Assembly: GCF_000165465.1 (NCBI RefSeq)
Contig: NC_017455.1
Location: forward strand, 1,736,001-1,800,000
Direction: 5' to 3'
Length of the DNA: 64,000 bases
DNA from: Halanaerobium praevalens DSM 2228
Lineage (GTDB): Bacteria; Bacillota; Halanaerobiia; Halanaerobiales; Halanaerobiaceae
The notes below the pieces were generated by a model. That model saw nothing but the letters and a program-made list of their open reading frames with translations, was not told the origin of the DNA and ran no database searches. The position numbers were made by a program, and so were the translations under genes. Below are positions 1 through 7,749 of this stretch, in pieces. Numbering within the stretch: the stretch's first letter is position 1; each line of letters opens with the position of its first letter.

Positions 1-1
1 T

Positions 2-652
2 GATTATAAACAAATTATAGCTGAACCAAATAAGTTTAAATTAAGTCTAGAAAAGGCAAATGAAAATGATAATATTTCTTCAATTATGGTCCAGCAGCCT
101 CTCCCTAAAAATTTAGAACATTATCTAGAATTAATTAATCCTCAAAAAGATATTGAAGGCATAACTTCTAATTCTTTAGGTAAACTACTTTTAGGTTTAG
201 ATACTTTAATTCCAGCTACAGCAGAAGCATGTCTAGAAATTCTTAATTATTATCAAATAAAACTTAGTGGAAAAAGGGCAGTTGTTCTTGGTAGAAGTAA
301 TATTGTAGGTAAACCTGTATCTATTCTATTACAACAGGAAAATGCTACTGTAACTATGTGTCATTCTAAAACTAATAATTTAGAGTGGGAATTAAAAAAT
401 GCAGATATTGTTATAGTAGCTATAGGTCAAGCTGAAATAATTAAAGCTGAAATGTTAAGTGAAAATTCAATAATTATAGATGTCGGAACAAATTTTATTA
501 ACGGAAAATTATTAGGAGATGTTGATTTCAAGTCTGCAGCAAATAAAGTTAAAATGATTACTCCTGTTCCAGGCGGGGTAGGAACTGTTACTAATCAAGT
601 TTTAATGCGGAATATAGTAAAATCATTTAAAAAATTAAATAATATTAAATAA
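2..652 (+). CDS. folD: FolD, methylenetetrahydrofolate dehydrogenase/cyclohydrolase (5' truncated)
   Basis: Bifunctional cytosolic enzyme that interconverts methylene-, methenyl- and formyl-tetrahydrofolate with NADP. The reading frame is open from base 2 and has no start in the window, so about the first 70 of the usual 280-290 residues are missing, including the catalytic Tyr/Lys region. Visible family signatures are the VQQPLP substrate motif, the NADP-binding GRSNIVGKPV segment and the C-terminal PVPGGVGTVT motif. An internal ATG at 86 lies within the conserved core and is not the true start. The gene is followed by a clear terminator and nothing downstream is co-oriented, so it ends its transcription unit. 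Identity is very likely. Confidence 0.95.
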   Translation, partial: DYKQIIAEPNKFKLSLEKANENDNISSIMVQQPLPKNLEHYLELINPQKDIEGITSNSLGKLLLGLDTLIPATAEACLEILNYYQIKLSGKRAVVLGRSNIVGKPVSILLQQENATVTMCHSKTNNLEWELKNADIVIVAIGQAEIIKAEMLSENSIIIDVGTNFINGKLLGDVDFKSAANKVKMITPVPGGVGTVTNQVLMRNIVKSFKKLNNIK

Positions 653-658
653 AATTTT

Positions 659-687
659 AATCCTCTCTTTTAATTAGGGAGGATTTT
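659..687 (+). terminator. Intrinsic terminator of folD
   Basis: A 9-bp stem (659-667 pairing with 677-685, one G-U pair) with a 9-nt loop runs into a short T-tract at 684-687, just after the folD stop codon. Confidence 0.8.
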
Positions 688-928
688 AAAGTCTATAATT
701 TAATTAAAAATTACAAATTCCAAAGTTAATTATAATCTTTTTATAAATTTTTTTCAAGTAAAAAACTAAAATGGCTTAATCAGCAACCTAATTTATTTCT
801 TTCTAATAATAAAAAAATTGCCTTCGAACAATCTGTAATATAGTAAGGTTAAATTTTGTTGATGTCGGAAATTATGGATCTATAAATATTATTCATAACA
901 AACCATTAGGTATAATTTCCTAGAGATT
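688..928. other. Gene-free AT-rich intergenic stretch
   Basis: No supported gene lies between the folD terminator and the hairpins near 934. The plus strand carries a stop-bounded frame of about 35 codons around 815-920 without a start or ribosome site. It could be a gene remnant but nothing recognisable is preserved. No promoter, repeat or RNA gene was seen. Confidence 0.5.
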
Positions 929-953
929 AAAAAACTCCCCGGGGGAGGGGAGT
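929..953 (-). terminator. Minus-strand hairpin with T-tract
   Basis: ACTCCCC (934-940) pairs with GGGGAGT (947-953). On the minus strand the stem is followed by five T residues. It is the second hairpin downstream of the 1074-1634 gene and may act as a back-up terminator. Confidence 0.6.
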
Positions 954-984
954 AAATTTGATTTCATTTATAAATTATACATAA

Positions 985-1028
985 TAAAAATAATTCGACC
1001 TTAAGTCATATGACTCATAGTCGAATTA
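985..1028 (-). terminator. Terminator of the YwlG-family gene, with inner palindrome
   Basis: TAATTCGAC (991-999) pairs with GTCGAATTA (1020-1028). The 20-nt loop contains a further palindrome, AGTCATATGACT (1004-1015). On the minus strand the stem is followed by TTTTTATTAT. Its position 46 bp downstream of the minus-strand gene fits an intrinsic terminator with an elaborated loop. Confidence 0.65.
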
Positions 1029-1073
1029 TATAATAAAAAAATTATTTTGTCAATATAATTTAAAGCTTAATTA

Positions 1074-1634
1074 TTATTTGCTATTTTCTGACTTTAAATA
1101 CTTAGCCCTTGCTCCACCTACTAATTTTAATCTTGTAGTAGCTGCAGTTAAATGAGCCGCCCCAATTTCTTTTATTGATAATCGAACAGGAACAGCTATA
1201 TTTTTAAGATGCATTCCAATTAAAGCATCACCAATATCTATTCCCAAATCTGCTTCCATATTTTCCACAGTTACAGGATCTTTAAATTCTTTAAACGCAG
1301 CTGTAGCAAAAGCCCCACCAGCTGCTCGGTGTGGAACTACATTTACCTGCTTAAAATTATATTCTTTTTGTAATTCTTTTTCTATCACCAAGGAGCGATT
1401 AATATGTTCACAACCTTGAACAGCAAGATACAAATCAGATTCAGCTAAAATTATTTTTATTCTCTTAATAATTTGATCACCTAAATCAACATCTGTAGCT
1501 GAACCAATTTTTTCTCCTTGAATCTCACTTGTACTTCCACCTAAAATAAAAATTGATTTTTCTTCAGGTTTAGCAATTTTTATTAGCTCTCTGATAGCTT
1601 TTTCAATATCAGATAATATTTTTTTAGTCTGCAT
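1074..1634 (-). CDS. UPF0340 (YwlG-like, DUF436) family protein
   Basis: A 186-aa soluble protein matching the UPF0340/TIGR01440 family, whose molecular function is not established. The family look is given by the ILGGSTSEIQG segment near residue 30, the AVQGCEHINRSLV block and the NVVPHRAAGGAFATAAF region. Length is normal for the family. The ATG at 1634 is preceded by an AAAGGGGA ribosome site. In B. subtilis ywlG lies near glyA and upp, but no such neighbours are seen here. The gene appears to stand alone and ends at the hairpin near 1028. Family assignment is confident; no function is inferred. Confidence 0.88.
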   Translation of the reverse strand: MQTKKILSDIEKAIRELIKIAKPEEKSIFILGGSTSEIQGEKIGSATDVDLGDQIIKRIKIILAESDLYLAVQGCEHINRSLVIEKELQKEYNFKQVNVVPHRAAGGAFATAAFKEFKDPVTVENMEADLGIDIGDALIGMHLKNIAVPVRLSIKEIGAAHLTAATTRLKLVGGARAKYLKSENSK

Positions 1635-1705
1635 AAAAATCCCCTTTCTAAATCTATATATTTCTATTTTAACTTAAAATTATGCAGATCGCAAATCTCT
1701 ATTTT

Positions 1706-2722
1706 TTAATTAATTAACTTCGATTTTTCTTTTATTTTTGCTTCTAAATCGAAATATTTTGCTTTTGCAGATTCGGATAATTTTTCTAATATTTCTTTTC
1801 TAAATTTAAAAGCAAGTTCTTTTCTATTGTATCTTTGATTATCATTTAAAATTTGAGACCAACTAATTTTATTGTTTTGTTGAAAAAGATCATAATCAAC
1901 AAGTCTTTGTCCTTCATTATTGTATTCAAAAGCAAATAATATTTTTTTGATTTCTAGTGCGGATAAAAAAGTGAAAATTCGAATTTGATAAGCAGTAATT
2001 GAAAAAAGAGCAAAGGCATGATCTTTAGTCCAAGATTCACCTAAAATAATTCCTGCTTCTAAATCTGATAAAATAGTTATTAATCTTTTATATTCTAATT
2101 CATATAATTCATCTGAATCATAAATATTAATTTTTAATTCTGACCATTGGTGAGCTTGTAGACCATGAGTTATATATCTAATCACATCTCTTCTTAATTC
2201 TTCAAAAATCAAGGTAGTATTTTTATTTACTAAAATATTATTTACAACCTTATTAAGTGATTGCAATTTCGATTTTATTGGATCTTCACTAAAAGAAATT
2301 ATTGTACTCTCAGGATTACCTTTATTTATTCCAGCTAAAATAGAAAGCTTTTCTGCTTGATAATTGGCTTTAATTTCTTCAATGATTTTTTCACCATTTT
2401 TAGGGACTCGGACAACTAGCTGACCTGGGCCAGCTGTGATTTTTATTAACTCATTAGTTAAATATTTATTATTTAAAATTTCAACCATAAAAGCAGTTGC
2501 AGATAAATTTAAATATAAAATAAAATTTGAATGCTCTACTTTCAATTTTTTATTTTTAAAATCACCTAAAAAAACAATTACTGATTCTTCAGTGGCCAAT
2601 TGAATAGCACTTTGGAAATCTAAATTTTCTATTTTAAATTTTTGTTTAAGTTTTTGATAAAAAAATTGGGGATTTTCTGTTTTCAAAAATAAATAGCGAG
2701 GACCACCACGAACAAAATTCAT
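1706..2722 (-). CDS. Hypothetical protein, no recognised family
   Basis: A 338-aa protein that I do not recognise. It has no signal peptide or hydrophobic segment long enough for a membrane helix, so it is probably cytosolic. Residues 1-140 read as mixed alpha/beta; residues 165-330 are mainly helical, with a Lys/Glu-rich C-terminal tail. There are no Cys motifs, P-loop or obvious catalytic signature. Its single ATG follows a strong AGGAGGGAG ribosome site at 2724-2732, which supports real expression. It lies between the YwlG-family gene and the phosphoesterase gene with gaps of 71 and 94 bp, so it may be transcribed with the upstream phosphoesterase. Confidence 0.75.
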   Translation of the reverse strand: MNFVRGGPRYLFLKTENPQFFYQKLKQKFKIENLDFQSAIQLATEESVIVFLGDFKNKKLKVEHSNFILYLNLSATAFMVEILNNKYLTNELIKITAGPGQLVVRVPKNGEKIIEEIKANYQAEKLSILAGINKGNPESTIISFSEDPIKSKLQSLNKVVNNILVNKNTTLIFEELRRDVIRYITHGLQAHQWSELKINIYDSDELYELEYKRLITILSDLEAGIILGESWTKDHAFALFSITAYQIRIFTFLSALEIKKILFAFEYNNEGQRLVDYDLFQQNNKISWSQILNDNQRYNRKELAFKFRKEILEKLSESAKAKYFDLEAKIKEKSKLIN

Positions 2723-2816
2723 CTACTCCCTCCTAATTGTCAATTGTTGAAAATTTCTAAAAATTTACTCTAAAATAAATTAGCCAGATTTTTAAAATCT
2801 GACCAAAACTTCTAAT

Positions 2817-3452
2817 TTAAATCATATTAAACCTTTTATACCTTCTGCCTTGATCAACAACCCAAGGATATTCAACCTTATAACTGATTTGAGCTGGTAA
2901 AACTAAATAATTAATATTTGAGATTCCATTAAAATTCTTATTTTTAGATTCAAATTTCTCTAATTTATTATGACCATAAAAATTAAAATCAGTATTTTCA
3001 GGTAAATTTTTGGGATAATGAGCTAATCCTATTTTAGAACCTTGCAGTTCTATAATACTACCCTCATTTAATATCTCACTTCTATTTTTATTAGCCTGCA
3101 AAATATTGAAATTATCATGATTACCAGGAATATAAATTATTCTAGCATTTGTCAACTTCTCTAAATTAGCCATAAATTCAGCCGATTTTTTTCTATAATT
3201 AGCTAAAAATTCAGTCCCAGTATTCTCTAATTTCAAATTATCTACTACATCACCAGTATGAATAATGATATCAGGTCGACTATAGCTAATCATCTTATAA
3301 ATATGAGAATAAATAACTTCTGGAGTATCACTAATATGCATTATTTTTAATTGCTTTGAATTATGATATTTCTCAGGTAGTTTATATCTATTTTTAAAAT
3401 CAATAATCCCATTACTAACATTTTTAAATACTTTCTTAATAACTGAAGTCAT
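2817..3452 (-). CDS. Metallophosphoesterase-like protein with degenerate metal site
   Basis: A 211-aa calcineurin-type phosphoesterase fold is indicated by ISD at residues 40-42, TGDVVDN at 66-72, IPGNHDN at 108-114 and FYGH at 158-161. Several ligands are altered. The first D-x-H motif reads D-T-P (42-44), the usual G-H-G reads A-H-Y (144-146) and the terminal G-H-x-H reads G-H-N-K (160-163). It may bind fewer metals, have a non-canonical activity, or be non-catalytic. The ATG follows a GAGGAG site and a strong promoter lies at 3521-3549. The substrate is unknown. The intact paralogue type in this window is at 15228-15722. Confidence 0.75.
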   Translation of the reverse strand: MTSVIKKVFKNVSNGIIDFKNRYKLPEKYHNSKQLKIMHISDTPEVIYSHIYKMISYSRPDIIIHTGDVVDNLKLENTGTEFLANYRKKSAEFMANLEKLTNARIIYIPGNHDNFNILQANKNRSEILNEGSIIELQGSKIGLAHYPKNLPENTDFNFYGHNKLEKFESKNKNFNGISNINYLVLPAQISYKVEYPWVVDQGRRYKRFNMI

Positions 3453-3520
3453 TTAATCACTCCTCTACTCTAATTCTTTTTGACTTCATACTTCATAATT
3501 GCTAAATTTGATTATTATTA

Positions 3521-3549
3521 ATTATAATACTTTTAAATTTATAATTCAA
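3521..3549 (-). promoter_or_regulatory. SigA-type promoter of the 3452 gene
   Basis: Minus strand: -35 TTGAAT (3549-3544), 17-bp spacer, -10 TATAAT (3526-3521). Predicted start is near 3514, giving a leader of about 60 nt. Confidence 0.75.
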
Positions 3550-3573
3550 GTAACTAACAAATAAATAATCTAA

Positions 3574-3598
3574 TTAAGTTATAACCTCAATAACTTAA
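3574..3598 (-). terminator. Possible weak terminator at the end of the radical SAM gene
   Basis: A 9-bp perfect inverted repeat, TTAAGTTAT (3574-3582) with ATAACTTAA (3590-3598), overlaps the stop codon. It is AT-only apart from one pair, and its U-tract is poor, so termination strength is doubtful. Confidence 0.4.
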
Positions 3599-4551
3599 TC
3601 AAATTTATTTAAAGCTTTACCATCTAAATAATTAAATAGTCTACCTTGATAAGTTTCTCTTTTATTCATCTCTTTAATAATTTTGTCATGTATTTCCCAC
3701 CAAGGTTTATCCCAATTTTCAAAAATACTTTCTTCACCTGGGGCTCTACCAATTAAACGTTGGACAGCTATTTTAGGATCTAAGTATTCTAAAAACAAAA
3801 TAACTCTTTCAATATATTCTGCTAAAGAACAAATCTTTAATTCACCTTTTTTGTATTTTTCAGCAAAAACAGAATTTTCCCTAATATAAAGAGCATGTAA
3901 TTTGACATGATCTACTTTTAAAGCAGATAAAATCCTGGCTCCTTCAATAACATCTTCTTTAGTATCATTTGGTAAGTTTAAAATTAAATGAGTTCCAACT
4001 TCTATTTCTAATTTTTTAGCAGTTAAAACTGCATCAATAAATTCTGCTAATCCATGTTGGCGATTAACTTGTTTTAAAGTTTTATAATTTACAGTTTGAA
4101 GCCCAAATTCAAAAGCAAGCTGAAGCTCTTGATAATTATTTTTTAACATATTTTGTAACTCAACCATATATTTTTCACTAATTGAATCAGGCCTGGTCGA
4201 AAAATAGATAGCCTTAACCCCTTCTATTTGAGCAGCACTTGCAGTATAAGCTTTTATAGCTGCTAAAGGAAGATAGGTATTAGTATAATTTTGAAAATAA
4301 GCAATAAATTGATCTACCCCATAGCGTTCTCCAATATACTCTTTATTTTCTAAAAGCTGCTCTTCAACCGAAATATTATCAGATAACATTTCAAAATCTG
4401 CTCCTTCTTCTCCACAGAAAAAACAGCCAGATTGTGCTAAATTACCATCTCGATTGGGACAAGTTGTTTTTAAATTAACTGGTAACTTATATGTCTTTTT
4501 TCCATATTTGTCTTTTAAAAACTGAGAATATTTATAATAAGGTTCTTGCAT
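3595..4551 (-). CDS. TIGR01212-family radical SAM protein (YtqA/YhcC type)
   Basis: A 318-aa radical S-adenosylmethionine enzyme of the YhcC/YtqA (TIGR01212) family. The cluster-binding cysteines lie in TTCPNRDGNLAQSGCFFCG (C31, C43, C46), whose long spacing is typical of this family and unlike the usual CxxxCxxC. Other family blocks are FEFGLQTVNYKTL, where the family normally has E-x-G-L-Q-S/T, and GTHLILNLPNDTKED. The physiological substrate is not established in general. It ends 11 bp before the PHP gene is reached on the upstream side, suggesting the two are co-transcribed. Its ATG follows an AGGTGG ribosome site. Confidence 0.9.
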   Translation of the reverse strand: MQEPYYKYSQFLKDKYGKKTYKLPVNLKTTCPNRDGNLAQSGCFFCGEEGADFEMLSDNISVEEQLLENKEYIGERYGVDQFIAYFQNYTNTYLPLAAIKAYTASAAQIEGVKAIYFSTRPDSISEKYMVELQNMLKNNYQELQLAFEFGLQTVNYKTLKQVNRQHGLAEFIDAVLTAKKLEIEVGTHLILNLPNDTKEDVIEGARILSALKVDHVKLHALYIRENSVFAEKYKKGELKICSLAEYIERVILFLEYLDPKIAVQRLIGRAPGEESIFENWDKPWWEIHDKIIKEMNKRETYQGRLFNYLDGKALNKFD

Positions 4552-4562
4552 TTAACCACCTC

Positions 4563-5312
4563 TTATACACTTTTTTTTAATTTATTGATTCTTTTATTTC
4601 TTTTTTCTAAATAATCTATAACATGACTAGGACTTCGATTAATTATTAATTCTTTTTCAAAAAATTCGCTTTCAAAAATAAAATTAAGACTAGAATATTC
4701 ACCAATTTCATTATGAAAATGAGCATCACTATTAATTGCTAAATTTACTCGATATTTTTTTGCTAACTGAAGCAGTTTTAAAGATTCACTTTTAATTCCA
4801 CGCGTATAATTCTTTTTGGGACTATAAGAACTAGCATTTAATTCTAAAATAACATTATTTTGAGCTGCTGCTTTTACTACCTCTTCCAAAAACAGTGGAT
4901 ATTCTTGCTGTACAGGGTGAGTAATTAAATCAAGATAAGGATTTTCCATTGCTTGAATTACGGCTTCAGTATATTCTTTTTTATTTTTTAAACTGTGACC
5001 AGTTAAACGATGAATTCCAGCAGCCACAAAATCTAAAAGTGCTAAAATTTCTTGGTCTAAATCTAAATCGCCTGCATCTAAAATATTAGCCTCTACACCT
5101 TTAATAATCTTAACTCCATATAATTTATCGGGAACTACTACAAGATTACCAAAGTGATAAAGATGAGGACCACCTGGCATTTGGGGTCCATGATCGGTAA
5201 TTGCTATTAATTTAATCCCTTTTCTAAAAGCACCTTTTGCCATTTCATCTACTGTAGAATAAGCATGGCCACTTGCAACTGTATGTGTATGTAAATCAGT
5301 ATTTATTCTCAA
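4563..5312 (-). CDS. PHP-domain phosphoesterase (YcdX-like)
   Basis: A polymerase-and-histidinol-phosphatase fold hydrolase of about 249 aa, close to the YcdX family. Metal-binding motifs are visible in order: DLHTHT, ITDHGP, VEAN, AGIH, THP and a final SDAH. These proteins use a trinuclear metal centre; the physiological phosphoester is unknown. The longest frame starts at a GTG at 5321, but that codon is only 1 nt from the AGGAG site (5323-5327). The in-frame TTG at 5312 has 10-nt spacing and gives MRINTDLHTHT, so I prefer it. It lies 11 bp upstream of the radical SAM gene. Confidence 0.9.
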   Translation of the reverse strand: MRINTDLHTHTVASGHAYSTVDEMAKGAFRKGIKLIAITDHGPQMPGGPHLYHFGNLVVVPDKLYGVKIIKGVEANILDAGDLDLDQEILALLDFVAAGIHRLTGHSLKNKKEYTEAVIQAMENPYLDLITHPVQQEYPLFLEEVVKAAAQNNVILELNASSYSPKKNYTRGIKSESLKLLQLAKKYRVNLAINSDAHFHNEIGEYSSLNFIFESEFFEKELIINRSPSHVIDYLEKRNKRINKLKKSV

Positions 5313-5412
5313 AATAAACACACTCCTATTTCTTATTAACTTATAAAAGTTAGTTTTGATTCTAACTAATTATCTGTAAACATTTTAACAGTCCTTAAGC
5401 ATAAAAGCAAAT

Positions 5413-5446
5413 AAAACAACAGCTCCTTAATAGGAGCTGTTGTTTT
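5413..5446 (-). terminator. Terminator overlapping the end of the ABC ATPase gene
   Basis: A 14-bp perfect stem (5413-5426 with 5433-5446) with a 6-nt loop that contains the ATPase stop codon (5427-5429). On the minus strand it is followed by TTTTATTT. The last codons of the transporter gene form one arm of the stem. Confidence 0.88.
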
Positions 5447-6161
5447 GACTTAGTATTTTTGTTAAAAAACTGCGAATTCGCTTTGATTCAGGTTTAACAA
5501 ATATTTTTTCGGGAATACTATTACTTATAATTGCACCTTGATCCATAAAAAATACCCGATCTGAAACATCTCTAGCAAATCCCATTTCGTGAGTTACAAT
5601 TAACATTGTAATATTTTCTGCAGCTAAGTCTCTAATTACTGTTAAAACTTCTCCAACTAATTCTGGATCCAAAGAAGATGTTGGTTCATCAAATAACATA
5701 ATATCTGGCTCCATTGCTAAGGCTCTAGCAATTGCAACTCTCTGTTTTTGACCTCCAGATAAAAATGCTGGATAAATATCTTTTTTATCATAAAGGCCTA
5801 CTTTTTTTAATAGTTTTTTAGCTTTTATTTTTGCAATTTCTTTTTTCTCTCTTTTAACTATAATTGGAGCTTCAATCAAATTATCAATTACTGTTTTATG
5901 AGGGAATAAGTTAAAACCTTGAAAAACCATACCCATTTTCTGATAAACTTCTGTTTTTGATTCTTTGACAGATATTCCCTCTATATATAATTCACCAGCA
6001 TTAATCGCCTCTAAACCAATTAAAGAACGTAAAAGTGTACTTTTACCAGAACCAGAAGGACCAATAATCGAAATCACTTCACCTTGTTTTACTGTAAATG
6101 AAACATCAGCTAAAACTTTTAAATCACCAAATTTTTTACAAATATTTTTTGTTTTAATCAT
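5427..6161 (-). CDS. Polar amino-acid ABC transporter, ATP-binding subunit (GlnQ type)
   Basis: ATPase that powers uptake of a polar amino acid. Motifs are complete: Walker A GPSGSGKST, Q-loop VFQGFNLFPH, signature LSGGQKQR, Walker B IMLFDEPTSSLD and the H-loop VTHEM. The frame is open from a GTG at 6176 that overlaps the AGGTGAT ribosome site. The ATG at 6161 has proper spacing and gives MIKTKNICKKFG, the usual start of this family (244 aa). It is the last gene of the binding protein, permease, ATPase operon. The exact amino acid cannot be told from the sequence. Confidence 0.92.
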   Translation of the reverse strand: MIKTKNICKKFGDLKVLADVSFTVKQGEVISIIGPSGSGKSTLLRSLIGLEAINAGELYIEGISVKESKTEVYQKMGMVFQGFNLFPHKTVIDNLIEAPIIVKREKKEIAKIKAKKLLKKVGLYDKKDIYPAFLSGGQKQRVAIARALAMEPDIMLFDEPTSSLDPELVGEVLTVIRDLAAENITMLIVTHEMGFARDVSDRVFFMDQGAIISNSIPEKIFVKPESKRIRSFLTKILSQNNSSY

Positions 6162-6179
6162 TTCCAAAAATATCACCTA

Positions 6180-6821
6180 TTAATAAACAGAATATTTTGC
6201 TTCTAATTTACGAAAAACAGTTACAATAACTGAACTAATTAATAAATAAAATACAGCAGCTATTATAAACGGAATTATTGAGAAATCTCTAGTAACAGAA
6301 ACCTTAGCTGCTCTTAACAAATCTCCTAATCCGATTACAGCTACTAAAGCACTATCTTTAACCAAATTAATTGCTTCATTACTAGTTGCAGGAAGTACTC
6401 TTTTAATTGTTTGAGGAATTATAATTCGACTCATTGTTTGTCTATAATTCATTCCCAAAACTTTTGCTGCTTCATATTGACCTTGACCAATAGACTCTAT
6501 ACCACCTCTAAATATTTCTGTAAAATAGGCTCCATAGTTGAATATAAAAGTTAAGGCTGCAGCTGGAAATGGATCTAAAGTAATTCCTAAAACTGGTAAA
6601 CCATAATAAGCAAAGAAAAGTTGTAACAAAAGTGGAGTACCTCTAAAAACCCAAGTATAAAAAGATAAAACTGATTCTAAAAAAGGAATTTTGGAAAGTT
6701 TACCTAGGGCTCCTGCAATACCCAAAATAACAGAAAATAAAGCTGTAATTAAGTAAAGCTGAAAAGTAATTAAACTACCTTCTAGTATATAACCTGATAC
6801 ATTAATTATATAATCCAACAA
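6180..6821 (-). CDS. Polar amino-acid ABC transporter, permease (HisM/GlnP family)
   Basis: A 213-aa inner-membrane permease with several hydrophobic segments and the family hallmarks FRGTPLLLQLFF near residue 60 and the EAA loop EAAKVLGMNYRQTMSRIIIPQ near 118-138, which docks on the ATPase. A TTG at 6821 is used, 7 nt after AGGAGG (6829-6834), and that site overlaps the TAG stop of the binding-protein gene. Only one permease gene is present, so the transporter probably uses a homodimer. The ATPase gene follows immediately. Confidence 0.92.
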   Translation of the reverse strand: MLDYIINVSGYILEGSLITFQLYLITALFSVILGIAGALGKLSKIPFLESVLSFYTWVFRGTPLLLQLFFAYYGLPVLGITLDPFPAAALTFIFNYGAYFTEIFRGGIESIGQGQYEAAKVLGMNYRQTMSRIIIPQTIKRVLPATSNEAINLVKDSALVAVIGLGDLLRAAKVSVTRDFSIIPFIIAAVFYLLISSVIVTVFRKLEAKYSVY

Positions 6822-6832
6822 CTAAATGCCTC

Positions 6833-7627
6833 CTATTTAAGCAGTATATCTTCTCCAAACCATTTTTCTGAAATTTGGGCTGCTGTTCCATCTTCAATCA
6901 TTTCAGTTAAAACTTTGTTCAGTGCTTTTCTAAAAGAATCTGCTCCAGCTCGAACTCCAACTCCATATTTTTCAGCCCCAAAATTATCTTTTAAAACTCT
7001 AAATTGTCCTGGACGCTTGCTCATATAATAACGACCTACAATTTTATCTAAGACTACTGCTTCTACTCTACCAGTTCTTAAATCCATTAAAGCCTCTGTA
7101 TTATTAGAAAATTTACGTAGTTCTTTAAAAGAAGCCATTACTTCTGGCTCAGATTCAACTGCGCTAACAGCACTACTTCCAAGCTGAATTCCTATAACTT
7201 TAGCTGCTAAATGACTTTTATTTTTAATTTCACTATTTTTTTGCACAACTATACTCTGAGAATTCTCTAAATAAGGCTGACTAAAATCAATACTTTTTTC
7301 TCTTGCAGGAGTAATTGTTAAACCATTCCAAATAACATCAATCATCCCATTTTTTAAACTTAGAATAACTCCATCCCAGTCAACAGCCTTAAATTCAGCC
7401 TCAACCCCTAATCTTTTAGCAGCTTCTTTTGCCAAGTCTATATCAAAACCAACAATTTCACCATCATCATTTCTAAATCCCATCGGTGGAAAACTATCAT
7501 CAAGTCCAACTACCATTTTACCTTTTTCTTTAATTTCCACTAAAGAATCTGCCGCCATCACAGTACTACTACATAGAAATAAAACTAAAACCAAAACTAA
7601 AAAACTTTTAAATAAATTATTTTTCAT
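6833..7627 (-). CDS. Polar amino-acid ABC transporter, substrate-binding protein
   Basis: A 264-aa secreted receptor of the family 3 solute-binding proteins. Residues 1-25 form a signal peptide ending V-M-A before ADS. The Cys in its hydrophobic core does not fit a proper lipobox, so a free periplasmic protein is more likely than a lipoprotein. Binding-domain blocks are GLDDSFPPMGFR, GFDIDLAKEAAKRLG and TITPAREKSIDFSQPY. It is first in the operon and has its own strong promoter, typical for a protein needed in excess. Start ATG 7627 follows AGGAGGGAA. Confidence 0.92.
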   Translation of the reverse strand: MKNNLFKSFLVLVLVLFLCSSTVMAADSLVEIKEKGKMVVGLDDSFPPMGFRNDDGEIVGFDIDLAKEAAKRLGVEAEFKAVDWDGVILSLKNGMIDVIWNGLTITPAREKSIDFSQPYLENSQSIVVQKNSEIKNKSHLAAKVIGIQLGSSAVSAVESEPEVMASFKELRKFSNNTEALMDLRTGRVEAVVLDKIVGRYYMSKRPGQFRVLKDNFGAEKYGVGVRAGADSFRKALNKVLTEMIEDGTAAQISEKWFGEDILLK

Positions 7628-7656
7628 TATTTTTCCCTCCTAAGCTATTTCAAACT

Positions 7657-7685
7657 ATTATACTTTATTACTTTAACATTGTAAA
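7657..7685 (-). promoter_or_regulatory. Near-consensus promoter of the ABC transporter operon
   Basis: Minus strand: -35 TTTACA (7685-7680), 17-bp spacer, consensus -10 TATAAT (7662-7657). Predicted start is near 7650, about 23 nt before the ATG. Confidence 0.85.
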
Positions 7686-7691
7686 GTAATA
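7666..7691. promoter_or_regulatory. Operator-like inverted repeat over the transporter promoter
   Basis: TATTACTTTA (7666-7675) and TAAAGTAATA (7682-7691) form a perfect 10-bp inverted repeat with a 6-bp spacer. It covers the -35 element and most of the promoter spacer, the usual place for a repressor dimer. As an RNA it would not be transcribed from this promoter, so it is more likely a DNA site than a terminator. The cognate regulator is not identifiable here. Confidence 0.65.
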
Positions 7692-7696
7692 AATCA

Positions 7697-7730
7697 AAAA
7701 AATTTAAAGGGAGCTGAAAATTAGCCCCCT
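7697..7730 (-). terminator. Terminator of the mtrB-pfkA-pyk operon
   Basis: AGGGAGCT (7708-7715) pairs with AGCCCCCT (7723-7730) with one G-U pair and a 7-nt loop. On the minus strand it is followed by TTAAATTTTTTT, 20 bp after the pyk stop. Confidence 0.85.
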
Positions 7731-7749
7731 CTAATTATATCCATTTTTA

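Noticed and set aside
815-922. Stop-bounded plus-strand frame of about 35 codons that could be a gene remnant
   Set aside because: No start, no ribosome site and no recognisable family; such a length is expected by chance.
2785-2801. CAGATTTT-T-AAAATCTG palindrome as terminator of the phosphoesterase-like gene
   Set aside because: No T-tract follows the stem on the minus strand, and the single-base loop leaves only a short AT-rich stem.
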